DNA from: Ramlibacter sp.
Lineage (GTDB): Bacteria; Pseudomonadota; Gammaproteobacteria; Burkholderiales; Burkholderiaceae_C
DNA: 5,646 nucleotides
Direction of reading: 5' to 3'
NCBI GenBank assembly: GCA_025351615.1
Contig: JANXVP010000495.1
Span: 1 to 5,646, forward strand
A model generated the notes under the pieces. It ran no database searches. It saw nothing but the letters and a program-made list of their open reading frames with translations, and was not told the origin of the DNA. Below, one piece after another: positions 1-5,036 of the stretch (position 1 is the stretch's first letter; every line of letters starts with the position of its first letter). Made by a program: the position numbers and the translations under genes.

Positions 1-53
1 TCCGCGAGCCACTTCAACGCTGAGGGGGTCTTCTTCACTTCAGGCAGCTTCAT
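1..53 (-). CDS. Probable N-terminus of an unidentified protein (partial, runs off the left edge)
   Basis: Read leftward from an ATG at 53-51, the frame stays open to the window edge and gives MKLPEVKKTPSALKWLA, 17 codons plus two bases. The peptide is lysine-rich and looks like a soluble protein start, and 14 of 17 codons end in G or C. No convincing Shine-Dalgarno sequence precedes the ATG. The opposite strand is also open here: frame 1 reads SASHFNAEGVFFTSGSFMS and stops at 58-60, so the bases could instead be the last codons of a rightward gene. Both readings share the same wobble positions, so codon bias cannot separate them. I prefer the leftward start because its composition looks more natural. 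Function is unknown. Confidence 0.4.
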   Translation of the reverse strand, partial: MKLPEVKKTPSALKWLA

Positions 54-95
54 GAGTTGAGGATACCGATGTGAAGCGACCCCGGCCCCGCGCAG

Positions 96-119
96 GCGGC
101 CCCGTTTGTCGGGGGCCGC
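96..119. repeat. GC-only 8-bp hairpin
   Basis: GCGGCCCC at 96-103 is perfectly complementary to GGGGCCGC at 112-119, with the 8-base loop GTTTGTCG. A second copy of GGCCCC at 84-89 could compete for the right arm. No T-run follows on either strand, so this is not a standard intrinsic terminator. It could be a Rho-assisted end, an RNA structural element or a protein site. Confidence 0.5.
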
Positions 120-166
120 GCCTACCGACGACGAGTTACAAAACTTGGGCCACCAGCGTAGTAAGA

Positions 167-214
167 CCCTGTCCGTGCGGCGCGCGCCGCTTACCTTTGG
201 CTACCTCGACAGGG
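167..214. repeat. Nested inverted repeats around a 14-bp perfect palindrome
   Basis: CCCTGTC at 167-173 pairs with GACAGGG at 208-214. Inside lies the perfect palindrome GCGGCGCGCGCCGC at 177-190. GTAAG at 161-165 can also pair with CTTAC at 190-194, which would exclude part of the outer stem. The arrangement could be a protein operator or an RNA leader with alternative folds. No T-run follows either arm. Confidence 0.45.
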
Positions 215-261
215 CGAAGCAGGTCGTCAGGTCCAGCGGCAGAAACGTTAACTGGATAGAA

Positions 262-295
262 CAAGGCAATCCGCCATGCCATCGGGCGGGCCTTG
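262..295 (+). promoter_or_regulatory. Leader hairpin just upstream of the FecR/DUF6600 ribosome binding site
   Basis: CAAGGC (262-267) pairs with GCCTTG (290-295), and CCGCC (271-275) pairs with GGCGG (285-289). This gives an 11-bp stem with a 3-base bulge (AAT) and a 9-base loop, ATGCCATCG. The stem ends seven bases before the GGGAG ribosome binding site. The loop contains the only other in-frame ATG (276). It is placed to influence translation initiation, but no known RNA family is recognised. Confidence 0.45.
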
Positions 296-301
296 CTCCC
301 C

Positions 302-306
302 GGGAG
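302..306 (+). promoter_or_regulatory. Ribosome binding site GGGAG that fixes the start at 312
   Basis: GGGAG lies five bases before ATG 312, and the peptide from 312 opens directly with a signal sequence. The upstream ATG at 276 sits in a hairpin loop and would add 12 Gly/Pro-rich residues before that signal. CTCCC at 296-300 is complementary to this site but too close for a simple hairpin. Confidence 0.65.
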
Positions 307-311
307 ACATC

Positions 312-2327
312 ATGGACAAGATATCGCTGCGCCAACTCGTCAACGGCTTGCTGGTGGGCCTTTGCGCCATTGTTTTCACCGCCTGGGCCCATGCGGATCC
401 ACCGTCGCGTGTCGCACGGCTGGCCTTTTCAAGCGGTTCGACCAGTTTCTCGCCGGGCGGCGAAAGTGAATGGGCCCGGGCAACCGTCAATCGGCCCCTG
501 ATCACAGGAGACCGCTTGTGGGTCGACGCAGCCTCGCGCGCTGAGCTGCAACTGGGGGGCGCCGCGATCCGGCTGGGTCCACACACCAGTGTGACGCTGC
601 TCAACGTCGACGACCGCATCGCCCAGTTGCAACTGACCCAGGGCAGCTTGAACCTCAGGATCTGGCATCTGGCCCGCAACCAGTCCTTCGAAATCGACAC
701 GCCCAATCTTGCCTTTTCGATCCGGCGTCCGGGCAGCTACCGCATCAACGTCGATTCCGGCAGCGAGTCGACGGCGGTCGCGGTCCACGCCGGCGAGGCT
801 GAGGTCTTCGGGGAGGGCAGCGCGTTTGTGGTCGACCAGGCCCGCAGCTACCGCTTCTGGGGCACGGGCCTGCGCGACTACGAAGCCGTTGCGATGGCCG
901 AACCCGATGATTTCGACCACTGGTCGGCCTCCCGCGATCGCCGCTGGGAAGATTCGAGGTCGGCGCGCTACGTTTCGCGGGACCTGATCGGCTACCAGGA
1001 CCTGGACGACTACGGCTCGTGGCGCAGCGTTGCCGGCTACGGCAATGTCTGGACGCCGCAGCGCGTCGCCGCGGACTGGGCGCCGTATCGCGACGGGCAT
1101 TGGGCCTGGGTCGAGCCCTGGGGCTGGACCTGGGTCGACAACGCCCCGTGGGGCTTCGCGCCGTCGCACTACGGACGCTGGGCCTATCTCGGCAGCGCCT
1201 GGGCCTGGGTGCCGGGGCCGATGGCGGCGGTCCCGGTCTACGCGCCGGCGCTGGTAGCTTTTATCGGCGGCAACAACTTCAGCGTATCCGGTTACGGATC
1301 GGGCCCGCCCGCCATCGGATGGTTCGCGCTGGGCCCCCGCGATGTGTACCGACCGTCGTATGCGTCCAGTCGCGGGTATTTCACGCGTGTCAACACCAGC
1401 AACACCGTCGTCAACATCACGAACATCACCAACATCTACAACAACGTGAACGTCACCCGGACTGTGTACGTGAACCAGCAGGTGCCGGGCGCGGTCGTCG
1501 TTGTTCCTGCCACTGTCTTCATCCAGTCGCGGCCGATCGCGCGGGAGGCGGTGCGAATCACCAGGGAGATGATTGCCGCCACACCCGTTGTCGCAACGGC
1601 GCCGGTTGCCCCCATGCTGACCAGCCTGCTGGGCGCGGGCCTGGCTGCCGGTGCCCGGCCGCCGGACGCTGTGCTGGGCCGACGGGTCTTGTTCAGGGAG
1701 ACACCACCCCCCGTCGCCGTTCCGTTCGCGGCCAGGCAAGCCGCGTTCGCGGCGAACCCCAGCAGGTCCCCCGACCCAATCTCCATCGCCCCGGCGACGC
1801 CTGCGGCGCCGACCCGGTTGCCTGCGGTGCAAGTGGTGACGGCCCCAGCGGCGCTAGCTCCTCCGCCACGCTTGCTTCCCGAAACACCGCGCAGGGACGC
1901 AGCCGCGCCGCCCGTTGCCCGCCCCGAGGAGCGTGACCACAGGGTGTCACGGGACCAGGAACGTGCAGTCAGCCAGCCGAACCGCGCCAGTCAGCCTGCA
2001 TTGCCCCTGGCCGCGAGTGCGCCGCACCCGGTGGAGGTCGCACCGCGCAATGCAGCGAGGCATCCGGTCGATGAGGAGCGCCGGACGACTCCGCCACCGG
2101 CGGCGATCCGGATTTTTGAGCCGCCGCGGCTTGCCATGGCGCCGCCGGTGGCGCATGCGTCACTGCCCGTCGTGCATGCTGCGCCGCCGGCGGCTGGCGC
2201 TGTTCATGCCCCGCCGGTCCTTTCGGGTGCGCCGTCGCCTGCACAAGCGGCCTCCCACGGGGACGGCGGCGGACAGCGAAGGAAGGGCGAAGACCGGCGC
2301 AACGGCGAGGAAGGGCGCAACCGCTGA
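312..2327 (+). CDS. Exported FecR-domain / DUF6600-type protein with a Pro/Ala-rich tail
   Basis: This 671-residue protein has an N-terminal signal peptide with a likely cut after AHA (residue 28), so it is exported to the periplasm or cell surface. Residues about 54-170 resemble a FecR domain (ITGDRLWVD, AELQLGGAAIRLG, LTQGSLNLR). Residues about 223-302 form a Trp/Tyr/Gly-rich DUF6600-type domain with 12 tryptophans between 237 and 299 and two related half-repeats, GHWAWVEPWGWTWV and GRWAYLGSAWAWV. Residues 361-382 are Asn/Thr-rich (VNITNITNIYNNVNVT), followed by a hydrophobic strand, VPGAVVVVPATVF. From about 430 to 650 the chain is Pro/Ala-rich and probably disordered, and it ends in a charged tail rich in Arg, Gly and Glu. 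There is no transmembrane anchor after the signal peptide, and no FecI-type sigma factor or TonB receptor is adjacent, so classic FecR signalling is unlikely. The function of the family is not known to me; an envelope-associated role is inferred. Confidence 0.85.
   Translation: MDKISLRQLVNGLLVGLCAIVFTAWAHADPPSRVARLAFSSGSTSFSPGGESEWARATVNRPLITGDRLWVDAASRAELQLGGAAIRLGPHTSVTLLNVDDRIAQLQLTQGSLNLRIWHLARNQSFEIDTPNLAFSIRRPGSYRINVDSGSESTAVAVHAGEAEVFGEGSAFVVDQARSYRFWGTGLRDYEAVAMAEPDDFDHWSASRDRRWEDSRSARYVSRDLIGYQDLDDYGSWRSVAGYGNVWTPQRVAADWAPYRDGHWAWVEPWGWTWVDNAPWGFAPSHYGRWAYLGSAWAWVPGPMAAVPVYAPALVAFIGGNNFSVSGYGSGPPAIGWFALGPRDVYRPSYASSRGYFTRVNTSNTVVNITNITNIYNNVNVTRTVYVNQQVPGAVVVVPATVFIQSRPIAREAVRITREMIAATPVVATAPVAPMLTSLLGAGLAAGARPPDAVLGRRVLFRETPPPVAVPFAARQAAFAANPSRSPDPISIAPATPAAPTRLPAVQVVTAPAALAPPPRLLPETPRRDAAAPPVARPEERDHRVSRDQERAVSQPNRASQPALPLAASAPHPVEVAPRNAARHPVDEERRTTPPPAAIRIFEPPRLAMAPPVAHASLPVVHAAPPAAGAVHAPPVLSGAPSPAQAASHGDGGGQRRKGEDRRNGEEGRNR
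1413..1439 (+). repeat. Three tandem 9-base units coding NIT-NIT-NIY
   Basis: AACATCACG (1413-1421), AACATCACC (1422-1430) and AACATCTAC (1431-1439) are consecutive in-frame units inside the FecR/DUF6600 gene. They encode the Asn/Thr segment at residues 368-376. Asn/Thr-rich stretches at this point are usual in the family, so this is probably a normal structural repeat and not a recent expansion. Confidence 0.6.
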
Positions 2328-2338
2328 TCGGCACGAGT

Positions 2339-2363
2339 GCCCGCACCGGCGGCGGGTTCGGGC
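2339..2363. terminator. Possible weak hairpin in the convergent gap
   Basis: In the 37-base gap between the stop codons of the converging genes, CCCGC (2340-2344) can pair with GCGGG (2352-2356) over a 7-base loop. Alternatively GCCCG (2339-2343) can pair with CGGGC (2359-2363). Only TT follows the first stem, so intrinsic termination would be weak. It is the only candidate in the gap, and Rho-dependent ending is equally likely. Confidence 0.25.
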
Positions 2364-2364
2364 G

Positions 2365-3300
2365 CTAGCCGACCAGCGCGGTGCGGGGGTGGAAGGTTTT
2401 GGGGATGCCCGCCGCCGCGACCCCGCTGCGCAGTGTCTCCTGGGGCAAGGCCTGCGCCAGCAGCGCCCGTGCCGCCAGCAGTTTCTTCAGGTCGATGCCG
2501 GTCGGGTAGTTCATGCTTTCCAGCATGAACACCAGATCCTCGGTCACCACGTTGCCGGACGCTCCGGGCGCGAATGGACAGCCGCCCAGGCCCGCCAGGC
2601 AGGAGTCGAAACTGCGGATGCCCTCGTCCAGCCCAGCCAGCGCATTGGCCAGGCCGAGGCCCATCGTGTCGTGCAGGTGGAGCTTGACCAGCTTCGCTCC
2701 GATTGCGTCCTGCACTGCGCGGACCACCGAACGGATCTGCGCCGGATGCGCATAGCCCACGGTGTCGGCGAGTGCGACAGCGTCGACGCCGCTGCCGGCC
2801 AGCGCCCTGGCGACGCGGACGACCCGTTCCAGCGCGACATCGCCTTCCATCGAACAGCCGAATGCCGTCGCAGCGGCAGCATCGATGCGCATCGGCCTGG
2901 GCTGCGCGCGAACCCAGTCGACGATCGCGCTGACCACGTCCAGCTGGTCGTCGGTGCTCTTGTTGGTATTGGCGCGGCTATGACTGTCGCTCACGGAAAT
3001 GGGAATTGCCAGGACGTGGACCCCGGCTTCGTAGGCTGCAATCGCACCCTTGAGGTTGGCGGCGAGCGCGCAGACCGTGAGGCCTTCGATCCCGAGCGCG
3101 CCGGCCACCACAGCCGCGGTGTCCGCCATTTGCGGGACGAGGCGCGGCGGCACGAAGCTGCCGACTTCGATCTCCCGCAGACCGGCCGCTGCCAGCTGGC
3201 GGATCCAGCGCAGCTTGGTGTCGGTGGGCATCATCTGGCTGGCGATCTGCAGGCCGTCGCGCGGGCCGACTTCGCAGATGCGGACGTGTTGCGTGTTCAT
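2365..3300 (-). CDS. Hydroxymethylglutaryl-CoA lyase family protein
   Basis: This 311-residue enzyme is full length for the family. It should split 3-hydroxy-3-methylglutaryl-CoA, or a close analogue, into acetyl-CoA and a ketone product such as acetoacetate in the cytoplasm; HMG-CoA cleavage is the last step of leucine breakdown. The TIM-barrel motifs are intact. EVGPRDGLQ at 10-18 supplies the Arg14/Asp15 pair, with Asp15 a metal ligand. LHLHDT at 207-212 carries the two ligand histidines, 208 and 210. The signature loop GLGGCPFAPGASGN at 237-250 contains catalytic Cys241 and Asn250. IEVGSFVPP and AFGCSMEGD also fit the superfamily. The ATG overlaps the stop of the upstream receptor gene as ATGA, and AAGG (3311-3308) lies seven bases before it, so the two are translationally coupled. 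Family members also act on citramalyl-CoA-like substrates, so the exact substrate is uncertain. Confidence 0.9.
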   Translation of the reverse strand: MNTQHVRICEVGPRDGLQIASQMMPTDTKLRWIRQLAAAGLREIEVGSFVPPRLVPQMADTAAVVAGALGIEGLTVCALAANLKGAIAAYEAGVHVLAIPISVSDSHSRANTNKSTDDQLDVVSAIVDWVRAQPRPMRIDAAAATAFGCSMEGDVALERVVRVARALAGSGVDAVALADTVGYAHPAQIRSVVRAVQDAIGAKLVKLHLHDTMGLGLANALAGLDEGIRSFDSCLAGLGGCPFAPGASGNVVTEDLVFMLESMNYPTGIDLKKLLAARALLAQALPQETLRSGVAAAGIPKTFHPRTALVG

Positions 3301-4256
3301 TGCTCGACCTTGATGTTGGCGTGGGTGATGATGTCCCTGGATTTCTGGATGTCAGCCCGGATCAGCGCGCCGAATTCATCCGCGGTCGCCCGAGCCGGTT
3401 CCAGGCCCTGGGCGAGCAGCGCGCTGCGCACGTCGGGACGTTGCAGGATCTTGTTGATGTCCGCATTGAGTCGGGTGACAACCGGCTGCGGCAGGCCCGC
3501 CGGCGCCATGATGCCGTAGTACGAGACCACACTGTAGTCCTTGTACCCGGACTCGGCCACCGTGGGCACGTTGGGCAGGGCCGGATTGCGTTTGGGCGAA
3601 GTCACGGCCAGCGCGCGAATCTTGCCGGCGGCGAGCAGCGAAGCCGCGGAAGAAATCGACGACCCCGCAAACTGCAGATGGCCGCCGAGCAGGTCGGCCA
3701 GCGCCGGCGACGAGCCCTTGTACGGAATGTGCTGCATCTTGAAGTTACCCGACAGCTGCAGCAGTTCGATCGCGATGTGGACGGCGCCGCCGGTCCCCGA
3801 CGTGCCGTAGCTCAGTTTGCCAGGCTCGGCCCGGGCAGCGCGGATCACATCGTCCAGGGTCTTGTACGGCGAGTTGTCCGGGACGATCAACACCATCGGC
3901 GTCGTTGCGACCAGCGCGACCGGCGTCAGATCCTTGAGCGGGTCGTAGGCCACCTTGACCAGCAGCGGAATCAGCGAGACGTTGTCGGTCTGGGCCACCA
4001 CGAGGTCGTAGCCGGCATTGGGAGAACGCGCAGCTTCCGCCAGCCCCAGCGCCGTGCCGGCGCCGGGCTTGTTGTCGGGGACAACCGTCCATCCGTTCAA
4101 CTCGGCGAGCCTGGTGCTGAGCAAGCGACCGACGAAGTCCGTGCCGCCACCCGGCGTCGATGGAATGATCATCCGGATCGGTTTGGCGGGATAGCTCTGG
4201 GCCTGCGCAATGCCTGCGGCGGCAAGGATCAGAAAGGCGAATGTGCGGCGGATCAT
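3297..4256 (-). CDS. Bug/TctC-family tripartite tricarboxylate transporter substrate-binding protein
   Basis: This 319-residue periplasmic receptor is of normal length for the family. The signal peptide (MIRR, then a hydrophobic stretch) is likely cut after AQA at residue 19. Family signatures appear in order: IIPSTPGGGTD (30-40), VPDNKPGAG (59-67), YGTSGTGGAVHIAIELL (150-166), HIPYKGSSPALADLLGG (176-192), LPNVPTVAESGY (227-238) and YYGIMAPAGLP (246-256). Bug proteins bind small carboxylates, or sometimes amides and aromatics, in a two-lobed cleft and hand them to a TctA/TctB membrane pair. No such pair is in the window, so this is an orphan receptor, a common state in Burkholderiales. It lies 35 bases after the regulator gene and overlaps the lyase gene by 4 bases, suggesting that its ligand is metabolised by the lyase. 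The start has no strong ribosome binding site, but an in-frame stop lies only a few codons upstream and the signal peptide begins here. Confidence 0.93.
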   Translation of the reverse strand: MIRRTFAFLILAAAGIAQAQSYPAKPIRMIIPSTPGGGTDFVGRLLSTRLAELNGWTVVPDNKPGAGTALGLAEAARSPNAGYDLVVAQTDNVSLIPLLVKVAYDPLKDLTPVALVATTPMVLIVPDNSPYKTLDDVIRAARAEPGKLSYGTSGTGGAVHIAIELLQLSGNFKMQHIPYKGSSPALADLLGGHLQFAGSSISSAASLLAAGKIRALAVTSPKRNPALPNVPTVAESGYKDYSVVSYYGIMAPAGLPQPVVTRLNADINKILQRPDVRSALLAQGLEPARATADEFGALIRADIQKSRDIITHANIKVEQ

Positions 4257-4291
4257 GGGTCGGCTCGAATTTCAGGTTCGGTGTGTCGGGG

Positions 4292-4942
4292 TCAGAGCGC
4301 CGCTTCGAAGCCGCTCTGGAAGTGCTCGCGCATCAGCTTCATCGCGCCGTCCGCATCGCGCGCCTTCAGGGCTGCCAGCAGCTCGCGGTGTTCATGGAGC
4401 GATTGCTGGATCCGGCCGGTCTTGAGCAGTGAGCTGTGGCCGTTCAGCTTCATCACCTTGCGCAGGTCGTTGACCATCTGTTCCCGCCGGCGGTTGTTGG
4501 CGATCAGGACCAGCCGCGCGTGGAAGCGCACGTTCAACGCCAGGAAAGCCTGGGTGGCGGTGTTCTTTTCCACCAGCGGCACATTCTCCAGTTGCCGGTG
4601 CAGGTCTTCGAGCTCGAGCAGGTCCGCGGCGGTGGCATGGCGGGCCACGGCGGCCGCGGCATCGCTTTCAAGGAGGCCGAGCAGGTGGTACACGTCGGCC
4701 AGGTCGGCATCGGAAACTTCGGTCACATAGGCGCCGCGCCGCACCTTCATGGTGACGAGGCCTTCCGCCGCCAGCACTTTCAGGGCTTCGCGCAGCGGCG
4801 TGCGGCTGATGCCAAATTCCTGGGCGATGCGCAGTTCGTCGATCCAGCTGCCAGGCTGCAGCTCGCGCAGGAAAATGCGCTGGCGCAAATGTTCGGCGAC
4901 TTCTTGGTACAGCGCGCGTGGCGCCAGGGCAGGCAGGGACAT
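4292..4942 (-). CDS. GntR-family transcriptional regulator, FadR/FCD subfamily
   Basis: This 216-residue DNA-binding regulator has the usual size for the subfamily. The N-terminal winged helix spans about residues 11-75; LRIAQEFGISRTPLREALKV (37-56) covers the helix-turn-helix and the conserved RTPLREAL recognition segment, and RRGAYV (68-73) is the wing. The C-terminal all-helical FCD domain carries the expected metal or ligand residues: Asn137 and His141 in LNVRFH, His185 in LHEH and His207 in MREHF. Such proteins usually repress nearby catabolic genes until an acyl or carboxylate effector binds. It is first in a leftward cluster with the Bug receptor and lyase, and faces the methylmalonyl-CoA mutase gene across 94 bases. 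Autoregulation and control of both sides are plausible inferences. The ATG at 4942-4940 is the only start before an in-frame stop at 4975-4973, though its ribosome binding site is weak. Confidence 0.92.
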   Translation of the reverse strand: MSLPALAPRALYQEVAEHLRQRIFLRELQPGSWIDELRIAQEFGISRTPLREALKVLAAEGLVTMKVRRGAYVTEVSDADLADVYHLLGLLESDAAAAVARHATAADLLELEDLHRQLENVPLVEKNTATQAFLALNVRFHARLVLIANNRRREQMVNDLRKVMKLNGHSSLLKTGRIQQSLHEHRELLAALKARDADGAMKLMREHFQSGFEAAL

Positions 4943-4968
4943 GCGAAATTCTGGCGTCGTGGCTGTTC

Positions 4969-4986
4969 GTAATCAATAATTATGAC
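4969..4986. promoter_or_regulatory. AT-rich imperfect dyad: candidate GntR operator and divergent promoter core
   Basis: In otherwise GC-rich DNA midway between the divergent starts, 4969-4986 fits GTnATnAnTAnTnATnAC, an 18-bp imperfect dyad in which 6 of 9 base pairs are symmetric. It includes the exact palindrome ATAATTAT (4976-4983). The same bases offer overlapping -10-like hexamers: AATAAT (4975-4980) rightward and CATAAT (4984-4979) leftward, each 5 of 6 to TATAAT. Neither has a good -35 box at 16-18 bases. A FadR-type repressor bound here would block both promoters. The dyad does not match the compact GTnnnAC core of some FCD regulators. Confidence 0.35.
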
Positions 4987-5008
4987 CGCGTTGAAGCCGT
5001 TAGACTTC

Positions 5009-5014
5009 AGGAGG
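5009..5014 (+). promoter_or_regulatory. AGGAGG placed too far from the mutase start
   Basis: A perfect AGGAGG stands 22 bases before the mutase ATG at 5037, well beyond normal spacing. No in-frame start lies between it and the ATG, because the frame has a stop at 5001-5003. A weaker CGGA (5027-5030) is at six bases. GAGG (5011-5014) can pair with CCTC (5033-5036) directly before the ATG, and TGAAG/CTTCA (4992-4996/5005-5009) forms an inverted repeat just upstream. Confidence 0.35.
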
Positions 5015-5036
5015 CGCGAAACACCACGGACACCTC

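Larger units (their letters stand above)
54..311. other. Structured non-coding region upstream of the FecR/DUF6600 gene
   Basis: These 258 bases carry no convincing gene. Short frames, such as one from a GTG at 71 to 259, give Arg/Pro-rich peptides with no family resemblance. The stretch contains three inverted-repeat elements: a GC hairpin at 96-119, a palindrome enclosed by a longer inverted repeat at 167-214, and a hairpin at 262-295 just before the ribosome binding site of the next gene. I could not assign a sigma70 promoter with good -35 and -10 boxes. If the leftward gene at the left edge is real, this is a divergent intergenic region that must hold both promoters. Confidence 0.6.

Noticed and set aside
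71..259. Small GTG-initiated open frame of 62 codons in the leader region
   Set aside because: It is Arg/Pro-rich, lacks a convincing ribosome binding site and lies across the hairpin at 96-119 and the repeats at 167-214; no sign of a real peptide gene.
276..311. Earlier in-frame ATG at 276 as the start of the FecR/DUF6600 gene
   Set aside because: It lies in a hairpin loop, has no ribosome binding site and would put 12 Gly/Pro-rich residues ahead of the signal peptide; ATG 312 has GGGAG at five bases.
1413..1439. Tandem 9-base repeats considered as a CRISPR-like or phase-variable repeat
   Set aside because: The units have no spacers, are in frame, number only three and encode an Asn/Thr segment usual for this protein family.
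429..1832. Long open frame on the minus strand (467 codons) antisense to the FecR/DUF6600 gene
   Set aside because: Its product is Arg/Gly/Asp-rich with no domain pattern. The plus-strand frame has a signal peptide and recognisable family motifs; the antisense opening is a by-product of high GC.
1019..1936. Plus-strand open frame of 305 codons inside the FecR/DUF6600 gene
   Set aside because: It is an out-of-frame shadow with low-complexity Arg/Gly/Cys-rich product and no ribosome binding site; the overlapping frame carries clear domains.
1915..3519. Plus-strand open frame of 534 codons running from the end of the FecR/DUF6600 gene across the lyase gene
   Set aside because: The product is Arg/His/Asp-rich without family motifs and is antisense to a lyase with all catalytic residues intact.
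3300..4730. Plus-strand open frame of 476 codons opposite the Bug receptor and GntR genes
   Set aside because: It crosses two well-supported minus-strand genes and has a basic, low-complexity composition typical of GC-rich antisense shadows.
4436..4972. Plus-strand open frame of 178 codons antisense to the GntR regulator
   Set aside because: The His/Gln/Gly-rich product has no motif, while the opposite strand encodes an intact winged helix and FCD domain.
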